Source: RFSX01 sp965248155 (GTDB taxonomy: Bacteria; Bacteroidota; Bacteroidia; Chitinophagales; Saprospiraceae). From it: a stretch of 64,000 nt of DNA. Both the position numbers and the translations under genes were made by a program. The DNA is taken from positions 2,071,458-2,135,457 of the forward strand of contig CBDFIO010000002.1 in the NCBI GenBank assembly GCA_965248155.1, given 5' to 3'. The first letter of the stretch is position 1, and every line of letters starts with the position of its first letter. The notes under the pieces are model-generated. The model did not search any database, was not told the DNA's origin, and saw only the letters and a program-made list of their open reading frames with translations. Of the stretch, positions 28,221-38,225 are shown one piece after another.

Positions 28221-31200
28221 ATGTTACCAAAAACCTATACCCTTTGGTGTATTATAGGAACGTTTCTCCTATTTAATAGTACTATTCTGGCTTTTGATGA
28301 ATCGAATAGCGCATTAGTGCTAAATGATCCTATACCCTATGTACACTTTGATTTTGAAGAGTGTGTATCATTTCTGGGAGGGTCAAATTCAGATTATTCA
28401 GAATTTACGGCAATGCATGTTGACAACCCTTTATGTTCCCAATTTGAGGTACTGGGAGGTTATTTATATCGTTCAGATTCATTAACGCATTCTTGTACTC
28501 CAGGATATGAAAACTCCATTGCTATGTGTGTTTCCGGAGTTGATACTTGTACTTATAATCCTGACAGTAATGAAGCCATCAAGATAGATTTGCAGGTGGT
28601 TCCCGGCCCTGATGGATTGGGTTCTATCCGAGAGATTCAGTTTTTCCAACGTGCGCCAGAACAGTTTTCAATCATTGAAGGGCCAACTGGACTTAATAAT
28701 TATCCTACTTTATACGGAATACGAATATTCAAAAATGGTGTAGAAGTATATAGACAAGAGGATGTCCCAACAACAAGAGATTGGAATTTTGAAAGATTCA
28801 TTCTTTCTGGAGATGCTGATTTTTTTGTGACAGATACGACAGTTTATAATATAGAAATCCTTCCTTATTGCCTTGTAGGAAATGCAGGAACAATGCAAGC
28901 CTGGGATATTGATGATTTAAGAATTATAGGAGGATGCCACAATATCCGAGGAGGATTTGTAAGTACCAATTCTCCAACGACTATATGTTCATTAGATTCA
29001 TTGTCTTCGACTATTGAGTTTAATGTATCAGGAAATTTAGGACCTAGAGAAAGATGGATTGTAACAGATGACAATGGAATCATTCAATCGGTAGGTATCA
29101 ACTCAAGTATTGATTTTAATAATTTTGAGACTGGAATTTATAGAGTCTACCACTTGTCCTATATAGGAGCAATTTCTAAAATTAGAGAAGGATTACCACT
29201 TAGTGGAATAATAGGATGCATTAGTTTATCTAACGGAGTTACGATTAACAACTTCAATGTCAATGGTGGAGAGTTGTTTGTTGGAAATCAATCAACCGAA
29301 GTATCGGTATGTGCCGGGGACGGAGAAGATGACCTCGTGATATTGAATCTGTCAGGTGAAGATGGCATCGAAACAAATTATATTATCACGGATGAGGATA
29401 GTATCATCTTACAGATCACAAGCAGCGATACGTTGAATTTTAAACAGGCTGGTCCAGGAACCTGTTATGTATTTGCCTTAAGTTCAGGCGAACCTTTAAG
29501 TGGATTTACGGAAGGGGTACATATCAATGATATCGATGGATGTTTTGCCTTGTCAAATCCTGTTACAGTAATAAGAGAAAGCTTTGAAGCGGGTACCATA
29601 GAAACCGATAATAGTTCAGTCGTAATAATGACATGTTCCGGAGATGGACAAGAAGACATTATTGAAGTCAATCTTCAGGGTGCCGATAGCGCAATATCTT
29701 CTTGGATAGTTTCTGATACCCTTGGAAATATTCTTAGTATTAGTGACTCCAACATTTTCGATTTTGAAAATGCAGGTTTGGGTGTTTGCGAAATCTACCA
29801 TATGTCCTATGGAGACAGCAGTCTTCTTGATGGACAAAACCTTAACCTAAATAGTTTGAACGGGTGTTTTGACCTGTCAAACACAATAACGATAATAAGA
29901 GATGAAGTGGATGGTGGACAAATCAGTATTAATGGTTCCACTAATTATGACATCTGTCCTACAGATACCAACACGGATTCAGTTCCGGTAGATCTAATAA
30001 ATGCTGCCGGAGATACGATGACATGGGTGTTGACTGATGAAACAGGAGTAATTCTGGAGTTAAGTGACAACTCTGTTATGGACTTCTCTGATTTAGCTGA
30101 TGGAATGTTTCAACTTTGGAATATTTCATATTCCTTTGGCTTAAGCAATCTGGTAATCGGCAATAATATTGATTCGGTAATGGGTTGTTTTGATTTTTCA
30201 AATCCGATATCTATTTCTAAAATTCCGATTAATGGAGGAAGTATCAGCCTTGAAGATGGTTCGACATCAACGGAAGTTTGCGTTGGAGATGGTATAGATG
30301 AAAATCTGGAAGCCATATCTGTTGATGCGTCAGGTGTTAATTCCATATGGCTTGTCACTGATACGCTTGGGAATGTATTAAATACAACAGATTCGAATAT
30401 TTTCAATTTTGATTCTGCAGGTGGAGGTGTCTGTCAGATTTGGCATTTGGTTTTTGCCGATAGCACAACTATTGCGGGAGACAGTTTAAATATAAATTCT
30501 TTGGAAGGGTGTTTTGCCTTATCTAATAATATAGAAGTTATCAGAAACGCCGTTAATGGTGGAGTTCTGACAACTATAGATGGAGAGACAGAAGTCAACG
30601 TTGTTGTAGGTGATAGTATTCCAGATCTTATCGATGTTGATTTGGATGCAGAAGAGGGAGATTTCTTTTCCTGGATTATTACAGATACGCTTGGAGAAAT
30701 ATTAAGTCTTCCGGATACCTTTCCTGTCGATTTTAATGACGCCGGTACTGGAATTTGCCAAATTTGGAATGTTAGTTTTAATGATAGCATAGTAGGATTG
30801 GAAGTAGGATTAAATGTTTCTGACCTTGTTGGATGTTTCGATCTCTCCAATCCGGTCACTATTAATAGATCATTCGTACTTGGAGGTCAAATCATGACTG
30901 TGGACAGTTTGCTTGCGGTAGAAGTTTGTTCCGGAGATAATATTAGCGATTTGATCGATGTTGTTGTAGAAGGGAATGAAGGTACAAATTCAGCTTGGGT
31001 GGTCTCTGATACTAGTGGACTGATTTTATCCTTACCGGTATCGCCACCGATTGATTTTGAAGGAGCCGGCGGAGGCATTTGTCTCATCTGGCATTTAAGT
31101 TATGAAAATGGACTATCAGGACTGGAAGAAGGGATGGATCTTTCTGATTTGTCAGGTCTTTATAGTTTATCAAATACTATAACAGTAAGCAGAAATGGAG

Positions 31201-34200
31201 TAGATGGAGGAAGTATTTTAACCAGCGACTCTCTTGATGTGGTCTTTGTTTGTTCAGGAGACGGAGTAGCTGATGATATTGATGTTGTCATTTCAGAGAT
31301 TGAAGGGGATAGCAGTCAATGGGTCATTACAGATACAAGTGGTGTTGTTCTTGGATTACCAGATAATCCTCCATTTGGTTTTGAAGGTGCTGAAGAGGGA
31401 ATTTGTCTGATTTGGCATTTAAGTTATTCTACAGGATTGGAAGGACTGGAGATGGATTCCAGTATCAATAATATTGTGGGTTGCTTTGATTTTTCTAATT
31501 CAATAAATGTTGAACGGACAGAAGTAGCAGGCGGAAACCTGCTTACCGATACAGGTGTCGATACGCTTAATATTATTGCGGGAGATGGTATTTCTGATGA
31601 GTTTGATGTTGTTCTAACGGATACAATTGGACTCTTCTCGGATTGGATAATTACAAATGCTCTTGGTCAGATTATTGGTTTACCGACCGGACCTCCATTT
31701 GATTTGGAGAATGCCGGTGGTGGACAATGTCAGATTTGGCATTTGAGTTCCAATGATGTACAAATACTTGAATTTGGAATGACGCTGGCGGAAATTGAAG
31801 GATGTCATGATCTGTCCAATCCGATAACTGTTATCAGAGAAGGATTGAGTGGAGGGGTACTAACAGCACTTGATGGATTAACTTCGGTTGATCTTTGCAT
31901 TTTAAATATGATGTCAGATTCAGTAGATGTAATTCTAACTGATACTTCCGGATCCTTATCCTCTTGGGCCATTACAGATACTTTGGGAATTATCCTTTCA
32001 GTTCCTACAGGTCCGCTGTTTGATTTTAGTACGGCTGGAACAGGAGTGTGCCAGATATGGCATATTTCTCATGAAGACAATATGATGGGCTTAGAAGTGG
32101 ATAGCCTGATCTTTGATTTGGAAGGTTCAGTTGATCTGTCTAACCCGCTTAATATTATTCGAAATGAAGTGGAAAGTGGAACGATCATGACCAGTGATAG
32201 TCTGACAGAAGTCATGATAATGGTTAACGATGGAATAAGTGATTTAATCACTGCCGTTGTAGATGGCAATCTGGGAGAAACAAGTACCTGGATAGTCACA
32301 GATACTTTAGGAACAATAATGGATTTTGGAATGAATGCTACAATTGATTTTGAAAATTCAGGATCAGGAGTCTGCCAGATATGGCATATGAGTTCCGCAG
32401 GTATTGTTACAGGACTTGCAGAAGGGAATAACTTGAATCAGCTTGATGGCTGTTATGAGATTTCAAACGCAATCACAGTAATTCGTGACGGGCTTAACGG
32501 TGGAATATTAACTACAATTGATTTTAGCACTGTGGCTAATGTATGTATTGGAGACGAACTATCAGAACAGCTTATTACAATTTTATCGGACACTATAGGA
32601 AGTAATTTTGAATGGATAATTTCAGATACTAGTGGAGTAATTCTAGGCTTGCCAACAGGATCACCGTTTGATTTTGAGACGGCTGGTGTAGGAATATGTG
32701 AATTATGGCATTTGGCTTATGAGAATGGTTTGGAAGGCGATACAATTGGTGGAAATATAAACACGATAACCGGAAGTCATGATTTTTCAAATTCAATAAC
32801 TGTTATCCGGGAAGAAGTAGATGGTGGATCCTTATTGACGGATGATAGTCTGACTCAAGTGATGATATTGGTTGGCGAAGGAATTGATGATACTATTAAT
32901 GTTCAGATATCTAACATCGTCGGAGATTCTTCAGCCTGGATAATTTCAGATACGCTGGGAGTTATTCTTGCCTTACCGGCAAATCCTCCATTTTTATTTG
33001 AAGATGCAGGTGCCGGAGTTTGTGAGATTTGGCACTTAAGTTATAATACAGGATTAACAGGACTGGCCGAAGGAAATAATATCAGTCAACTGGATGGTTG
33101 TTATGATCTGTCCAATTCTATTTCGGTGATAAGAGATGAATTGAATGGAGGCGTATTAAGTTCAATTGATGGCTTGATGAATATTTCTATTTGCCAAAGC
33201 GATACCATTAATGACACAATCTTTGTAAGCTTGACAGATACAATGGGTTCCGTCTCAGATTGGGCAATTGTAAATAATGTGGAGACAATTTTAAACATTC
33301 CTACAGGTCCGCCATTTGTGCTTGACACAATTAATCAGGCAAGTTGTCAAATATATCATATCAGTTCAAACGGTAATCTTTCAGGACTTGAATTAGGTGA
33401 AGACATCGCCAATCTTTCAGGAGGGTTTAATCTTTCAAATCCTTTGGATGTTTCTAAAGTAACAACGGTAGGTGGATCTCTTACTACAATAGATGGATTG
33501 ACAGAGATTACCATAGCAGTTGGAGAGGGAATCAACGATACAATAGATGTAATATTAACAGGAAATACTGGAGATACGAGCTTATATCTTGTTACAGATA
33601 CTTTGGGTTCGATTTTAGCATTTCCGGGAGCTGCTCCATTCTTATTTGAAGATGCGGGTGCCGGAGTATGTCAATTATGGAGCATTAGCTATGCCGCTGG
33701 TATTGAAGGTCTTATCGAAGGAGAGCTTATCGATGACATTGAAGGATGCTTTGACTTTTCAAATGCCATTACAATAATCAGAGAAGGAGTTAACGGAGGA
33801 AACCTGACCACCGATAATGGATTAACGGATATTACGGTTTGTGTTGGAGATGGAATCAATGATAATATTGGAACCATTTTGACTGATACAGTCGGCACCA
33901 ACTTTAATTGGGTATTGACCAATGAGTCTAATATCATGATGGGTATACCAATAGGTCCACCTTTCAATTTTGAAAATGCCCCTGTATTAGGGACTACAAA
34001 AATATGGCACTTGGCATATGATTCTATTTCACCTCCTGTAGATAATGGATTGATAGGACAGAATATCGACGTATTCACCGGCAATTTTGATTTCTCAAAT
34101 CCGATCAATGTCATGAAGGAAGAAGTAGCTGGAGGAACGATATCTACGCTTGATAATACAACCATAGTTGTAGGAGCCGGAACATTTGACACAATCACTG

Positions 34201-34712
34201 TAAGTCTGATGGGAGAATTAGGAGATAGTACGACGTTCTTTGTAACGGATACGCTAGGAAATATTATGAATATTCAGGATTCAAATGAATTTACTTTTGA
34301 AAGTGCAGGTGCCGGCGTTTGTCAGATCTGGCATATCGGATTCACTACCGGTATATTTGGATTGGAGGTCGGAAATCATATATCGGTCTTGTTTGGTTGC
34401 TTTTCTTTATCCAATGAGATAGAAGTAACGCGATTGACCAATGAGCCTATTATTGATAATGGAGGAAACAGGTTTGATTACCTTATGTATCCTGTTCCGG
34501 CAAAGCACAGTCTTAATTTCGAATTTAGGATGATGCCTAGTTCCGAAGCAACGATATACATTTATAACCGAGTTGGGAAATTGATAGAAACGGTAGAAGT
34601 CAAAGGAAAATATTCAGATGTTGACTTAAGGGAATATAATACGGGAATGTATTATATAAAGATCAGATCCGGTTCGGCATCAACAGCGAATAAGTTTATT
34701 ATAGTCAAATAG
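28221..34712 (+). CDS. Giant secreted repeat protein (17 repeats) with T9SS sorting domain
   Basis: The frame is open from 28149, but the ATG at 28221 is preferred because it gives a clean signal peptide (MLPKTYTLWCIIGTFLLF). The roughly 2163-residue protein has the same N-terminal domain as the previous gene. About 17 copies of the roughly 110-residue repeat follow, with the consensus GGxLTTxDGLTxVxVCVGDGIxD, then SxWIITDTLGxIL, FDFExAGxGxCQIWHLSY and GCFDLSNxITVIR. The C-terminal sorting domain (YPVPAKHSLNFEF ... YIKIRSGS) indicates type IX secretion. It lacks the two lamin-tail-like domains of its neighbour. The repeats are acidic, with many aspartates, so calcium binding is possible but unproven. 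Confidence 0.82.
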   Translation: MLPKTYTLWCIIGTFLLFNSTILAFDESNSALVLNDPIPYVHFDFEECVSFLGGSNSDYSEFTAMHVDNPLCSQFEVLGGYLYRSDSLTHSCTPGYENSIAMCVSGVDTCTYNPDSNEAIKIDLQVVPGPDGLGSIREIQFFQRAPEQFSIIEGPTGLNNYPTLYGIRIFKNGVEVYRQEDVPTTRDWNFERFILSGDADFFVTDTTVYNIEILPYCLVGNAGTMQAWDIDDLRIIGGCHNIRGGFVSTNSPTTICSLDSLSSTIEFNVSGNLGPRERWIVTDDNGIIQSVGINSSIDFNNFETGIYRVYHLSYIGAISKIREGLPLSGIIGCISLSNGVTINNFNVNGGELFVGNQSTEVSVCAGDGEDDLVILNLSGEDGIETNYIITDEDSIILQITSSDTLNFKQAGPGTCYVFALSSGEPLSGFTEGVHINDIDGCFALSNPVTVIRESFEAGTIETDNSSVVIMTCSGDGQEDIIEVNLQGADSAISSWIVSDTLGNILSISDSNIFDFENAGLGVCEIYHMSYGDSSLLDGQNLNLNSLNGCFDLSNTITIIRDEVDGGQISINGSTNYDICPTDTNTDSVPVDLINAAGDTMTWVLTDETGVILELSDNSVMDFSDLADGMFQLWNISYSFGLSNLVIGNNIDSVMGCFDFSNPISISKIPINGGSISLEDGSTSTEVCVGDGIDENLEAISVDASGVNSIWLVTDTLGNVLNTTDSNIFNFDSAGGGVCQIWHLVFADSTTIAGDSLNINSLEGCFALSNNIEVIRNAVNGGVLTTIDGETEVNVVVGDSIPDLIDVDLDAEEGDFFSWIITDTLGEILSLPDTFPVDFNDAGTGICQIWNVSFNDSIVGLEVGLNVSDLVGCFDLSNPVTINRSFVLGGQIMTVDSLLAVEVCSGDNISDLIDVVVEGNEGTNSAWVVSDTSGLILSLPVSPPIDFEGAGGGICLIWHLSYENGLSGLEEGMDLSDLSGLYSLSNTITVSRNGVDGGSILTSDSLDVVFVCSGDGVADDIDVVISEIEGDSSQWVITDTSGVVLGLPDNPPFGFEGAEEGICLIWHLSYSTGLEGLEMDSSINNIVGCFDFSNSINVERTEVAGGNLLTDTGVDTLNIIAGDGISDEFDVVLTDTIGLFSDWIITNALGQIIGLPTGPPFDLENAGGGQCQIWHLSSNDVQILEFGMTLAEIEGCHDLSNPITVIREGLSGGVLTALDGLTSVDLCILNMMSDSVDVILTDTSGSLSSWAITDTLGIILSVPTGPLFDFSTAGTGVCQIWHISHEDNMMGLEVDSLIFDLEGSVDLSNPLNIIRNEVESGTIMTSDSLTEVMIMVNDGISDLITAVVDGNLGETSTWIVTDTLGTIMDFGMNATIDFENSGSGVCQIWHMSSAGIVTGLAEGNNLNQLDGCYEISNAITVIRDGLNGGILTTIDFSTVANVCIGDELSEQLITILSDTIGSNFEWIISDTSGVILGLPTGSPFDFETAGVGICELWHLAYENGLEGDTIGGNINTITGSHDFSNSITVIREEVDGGSLLTDDSLTQVMILVGEGIDDTINVQISNIVGDSSAWIISDTLGVILALPANPPFLFEDAGAGVCEIWHLSYNTGLTGLAEGNNISQLDGCYDLSNSISVIRDELNGGVLSSIDGLMNISICQSDTINDTIFVSLTDTMGSVSDWAIVNNVETILNIPTGPPFVLDTINQASCQIYHISSNGNLSGLELGEDIANLSGGFNLSNPLDVSKVTTVGGSLTTIDGLTEITIAVGEGINDTIDVILTGNTGDTSLYLVTDTLGSILAFPGAAPFLFEDAGAGVCQLWSISYAAGIEGLIEGELIDDIEGCFDFSNAITIIREGVNGGNLTTDNGLTDITVCVGDGINDNIGTILTDTVGTNFNWVLTNESNIMMGIPIGPPFNFENAPVLGTTKIWHLAYDSISPPVDNGLIGQNIDVFTGNFDFSNPINVMKEEVAGGTISTLDNTTIVVGAGTFDTITVSLMGELGDSTTFFVTDTLGNIMNIQDSNEFTFESAGAGVCQIWHIGFTTGIFGLEVGNHISVLFGCFSLSNEIEVTRLTNEPIIDNGGNRFDYLMYPVPAKHSLNFEFRMMPSSEATIYIYNRVGKLIETVEVKGKYSDVDLREYNTGMYYIKIRSGSASTANKFIIVK

Positions 34713-34737
34713 TTTTGAAATCGAGTATTTGATATTA

Positions 34738-34766
34738 AAACCTGGTCAATGACCGGGTTTTTTTTA
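34738..34766. terminator. Terminator between convergent giant repeat gene and DUF2207 gene
   Basis: AACCTGGTC and GACCGGGTT form a nine-pair stem (one G-T) with loop AAT, followed by eight T on the plus strand. It ends exactly where the opposite gene ends. Confidence 0.82.
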
Positions 34767-36425
34767 TTACCAACTGCTACCTCCACCACCAAAACCTCCA
34801 CCTGCACTACCTCCACCACTAAATCCTCCACCACTACTGCTGGAACCTGTTGAAGCTGGTGCACTGGTAAAGACACTTTTAATTTCAGGGACATTAAAAC
34901 TTTGAGAAAAATCCTTGTAATTGGGCTGATGATACATTCCAGGGATGTTATAAGCGTACCAGTGAGGAGCAGGAATATCGTATTCCTCCATTTTTTTCAT
35001 CCATGACTGGTCCAAACCAAAGGCAATCGCAAAGGGTAGCATTTTTTCAAAATAGTTTGGATTTTCACGAACAAGACTTTCTGTTTTCTGAGCGTCTCCT
35101 TTCTCAAGAAATTGCTTTAGTCCCAACATGTGAAATTGTAGTGCAATCCCATCTTTTGATTTTTTTGGAGTGAGAAAATGAATAATAAATACAGCTCCTG
35201 CTGATAATACTAAACCCATTCCGGTTAAGATGAATCCCATGATAAAACTAAATACTGCCAATGCAACAAGTGCTAATGAGATCCATATCATCTTTCCAGA
35301 ATGGAATAGATTATAATGTTCCTGATCATAAAGCGCTTTTGATTTAAGATGCTTTTTTAATTTACTCGATGCAGAATAAGTGCTGGAATATATTTTGTTT
35401 TTTAACTCTGTCAGAATGACCATATCTTCATCAGCAAACAATGCATTGAATAGGATGACTTGATATTCAGGCACTGAAGGGTCAAGGTCTTTTAATTTTT
35501 TGAAAAATAATTCATTCTCTGGAGCTCCTGCAGAACTGCTCATCATTTTTATGTAGCCCATGTCAGCCCAATAAGGTAATAACGAAATGAGATCCTCGGT
35601 ATTCACTTTGTTATCATAATAGGCATCAACTTCTGCCGGCGAAAAATTATCAGGAGGGAAATATTTGTCTTCTATTATTCCAAGATCAGATTTTGATTTA
35701 TTTCTAAAAAAACCAATGAACCAAATTATACAGGCCACCGGCAACACCCATATTTTATCTTTTTTGTAAATGGGGGTAGGGGGAATTGGTTTTTCAATAT
35801 AGTCTACCGGAAGTTTTATTGCGACAGTAATATTTTCATAAGGTTCCATAGCACTTTTTGACTGGCCAAATATTGTTCTACCATTTTTTTCAATACTTGC
35901 GTTTCTTTCATTTTCTCCATTACCTCCTGTTATGACCTGATAGTTGTTATAACGTATATCCAGATCAGTAGGTAATTCAATCTTGAATTGTACTTTCATA
36001 ACTGGAGCATCCCAATTGTGAATCACATTATATTGGAAGGCTGTATGATCTTCTTCAAATATAAAAGCACCCGTAATACGATACTTAATATTGTAGATCT
36101 GATCTCCTGTCAAATAAGTATCCGCCTCACCAATTCTGATAACTCTGTTATTACCTTCAGAAAGCATTGTGTGTTCATGACCTTCGACTTCGACATAACT
36201 AAGTTTGACCGATATTTCTTCGCCATTTACGCTTATTTTCTTTGGAATATCACGCATTATACCTCGACGTTCTTCATTGAAGAATACAGCAATAGTTTCC
36301 TCAATATCAAAGTATCCATTCTGAGATATTTTGATATCAACATCATAATTTTTTATTATGTAGGCTTGAGATTGAACAAGATTGATAGTAAAAAGAAAAA
36401 GTAGTGACAGGATGTATTTAAGCAT
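34767..36425 (-). CDS. DUF2207 domain membrane protein with glycine-rich tail
   Basis: The start is taken at 36425 (MLKYILSLLFLFTINLVQSQ), which gives a proper signal peptide; the frame is open slightly further upstream. The N-terminal DUF2207 beta domain (YDVDIKISQNGYFDIEETI, then RRGIMRDIP) is followed by a membrane helix (about residues 225-240), a cytoplasmic-type segment, a second membrane pair (FSFIMGFILTGMGLVLSAGAV) and a C-terminal glycine/serine tail ending GGGSSW. This layout matches YciQ-type predicted membrane proteins; their role is not established. Confidence 0.88.
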   Translation of the reverse strand: MLKYILSLLFLFTINLVQSQAYIIKNYDVDIKISQNGYFDIEETIAVFFNEERRGIMRDIPKKISVNGEEISVKLSYVEVEGHEHTMLSEGNNRVIRIGEADTYLTGDQIYNIKYRITGAFIFEEDHTAFQYNVIHNWDAPVMKVQFKIELPTDLDIRYNNYQVITGGNGENERNASIEKNGRTIFGQSKSAMEPYENITVAIKLPVDYIEKPIPPTPIYKKDKIWVLPVACIIWFIGFFRNKSKSDLGIIEDKYFPPDNFSPAEVDAYYDNKVNTEDLISLLPYWADMGYIKMMSSSAGAPENELFFKKLKDLDPSVPEYQVILFNALFADEDMVILTELKNKIYSSTYSASSKLKKHLKSKALYDQEHYNLFHSGKMIWISLALVALAVFSFIMGFILTGMGLVLSAGAVFIIHFLTPKKSKDGIALQFHMLGLKQFLEKGDAQKTESLVRENPNYFEKMLPFAIAFGLDQSWMKKMEEYDIPAPHWYAYNIPGMYHQPNYKDFSQSFNVPEIKSVFTSAPASTGSSSSGGGFSGGGSAGGGFGGGGSSW

Positions 36426-36530
36426 GATTGTTTGGTTTCTATAATAGGAATACATTTTACAGATTAATATGATTCCAATAATGGTCTATTAATAGATGAA
36501 TCGATGAAAATCAAAGATTATTTCCATTGT

Positions 36531-38114
36531 TTATTCTTTTAAATACCGTGGCGCTCTACGGACCTTGCTTAACTGCTCAAAAGCATATGCGATTTCTATT
36601 AACTTACCTTCGGTCCAGGCTTGCCCGAAAATAGATATACCCACAGGCAATTCACCAACAAATCCCATTGGGCACGTAATACTGGGGTAGCCGGATTGAG
36701 CAGCAGGAGAAGAACTGCCTCCCAGAAAGCGATCACCATTCAATAAATCTGTCTTCCAAGCCGGAGAACCCGTCGGAGCAATAATAGCATCAAGGCCATT
36801 TTCGGCCATCACCTTATCTATTCCTTCCTCACGTGTATGCCTTAACATTTTTGCTAATGCCTTTTTATAATCTTCAGATTCCAAATCTCCTTTTTCGAAG
36901 GCCATTTCTAGAAGATCCTGATCGAAATACTTGAGTTCAATACTATCCTGTTTGTTGAATTCTATCAGTTCTTCCACACTTTTCACAGGGGCCTTATCCC
37001 CTAATGATGCGAAGTACTTATTGAGTCCATCCTTAAATTCATAAAGCATGATATTGAAGGAATCTCCTCCTACTCTGACATCACTTATTTGATCTATTTC
37101 TACCAGTTCAGCACCTGCTTCTTTCATTGTTTCTATGGCTTGATCAAACAGATCAGAAACTTTATGATGAAAATCTCTTGCAGGATTATAAATACCTATT
37201 TTTTTTCCATTTAATCCATCTTTTTTGAGATAGCTTGTGTAATCAGATGAAACAAGACGATCATCAATCATGGTTTTGGAATCCTTTGGATCAGATTGAG
37301 TTAAAACGCCAAGACAAATCGTTGCATCTTCAACTGTTCGACCCATCGGTCCGGCTGTATCCTGAGTAAAGGAGATAGGAATAATACCTGACCTACTGAC
37401 CAATCCCACCGTAGGCTTAATACCTACTATACCGTTTGCGTTGGAAGGACATACCATGGAACCATTCGTCTCAGTACCAATCGCCAGAACTGTTAAATTA
37501 GCCGAAACGGCTACCGCAGATCCAGAACTGGACCCACATGGATTTCTACTTATTACGTAGGGGTTTTTGGTCTGTCCGCCTACACCACTCCAACCACTTG
37601 AAGAAAAATCAGCTCTAAAATTAGCCCATTCACTCAAATTAGCTTTGGCAAGAATCACGGCACCAGCATCTCTGAGTTGTTTTGTGACCGCACTATCTTC
37701 AGGGGCAATAGATCCGGCTAATGCTCTTGAGCCTGCAGTAGTAGGCATTTTATCATAGGTGTTGATGTTATCTTTTAGAACAATAGGAATTCCATGCAAG
37801 GGTCCTCTCAGATTGCCATCTTGAAGTTCTTTATCTAAAACTTCTGCGATGCTTATTGCATCCGGATTAACTATTATGATAGAATTCAATTTAGGTCCGG
37901 CCTGATCGATGACCCTTATTCTTTCCAGATAATATTTTACAAGATCTACGATAGTGTATTTTCCATTTTTCAGATCTTCTTGAATTTGCAGAATTCCTTG
38001 TTCTTCAAGATCGAGAATGAATGAATTGCTGCCAGTTTTACATCCGATGTAAGGTAGAAACGACAGGAGCAAAGCTGCTTTTGAGCTATTAATAATAAGA
38101 TTTCGTCTATTCAT
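36531..38114 (-). CDS. Amidase (amidase-signature family), exported
   Basis: This 527-residue protein of the amidase-signature family hydrolyses amides with a Ser-cisSer-Lys triad. All three parts are visible: IVLKDN (Lys, about residue 112), the serine-rich GSSSGSAVAV (about residue 196) and TNGSMVCPS (about residue 218). The N-terminus looks like a twin-arginine or lipoprotein-type signal (NRRNLIINSSKAALLLSFL, then YIGC), so it is probably exported. It resembles peptide-amidase or allophanate/Asp-tRNA-type amidases outside the GatA group, given the missing GatB and GatC genes and the signal. The substrate is unknown. Confidence 0.88.
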   Translation of the reverse strand: MNRRNLIINSSKAALLLSFLPYIGCKTGSNSFILDLEEQGILQIQEDLKNGKYTIVDLVKYYLERIRVIDQAGPKLNSIIIVNPDAISIAEVLDKELQDGNLRGPLHGIPIVLKDNINTYDKMPTTAGSRALAGSIAPEDSAVTKQLRDAGAVILAKANLSEWANFRADFSSSGWSGVGGQTKNPYVISRNPCGSSSGSAVAVSANLTVLAIGTETNGSMVCPSNANGIVGIKPTVGLVSRSGIIPISFTQDTAGPMGRTVEDATICLGVLTQSDPKDSKTMIDDRLVSSDYTSYLKKDGLNGKKIGIYNPARDFHHKVSDLFDQAIETMKEAGAELVEIDQISDVRVGGDSFNIMLYEFKDGLNKYFASLGDKAPVKSVEELIEFNKQDSIELKYFDQDLLEMAFEKGDLESEDYKKALAKMLRHTREEGIDKVMAENGLDAIIAPTGSPAWKTDLLNGDRFLGGSSSPAAQSGYPSITCPMGFVGELPVGISIFGQAWTEGKLIEIAYAFEQLSKVRRAPRYLKE

Positions 38115-38225
38115 AGGCTTAATTCTAATGATTAAATTAATATTTAAAACTTATTTTAAGGAATTGAAAATGTATTAGCAGCTTAAGAATTGCCATCTTT
38201 GATAATCATCTAACTGATCTATGCT

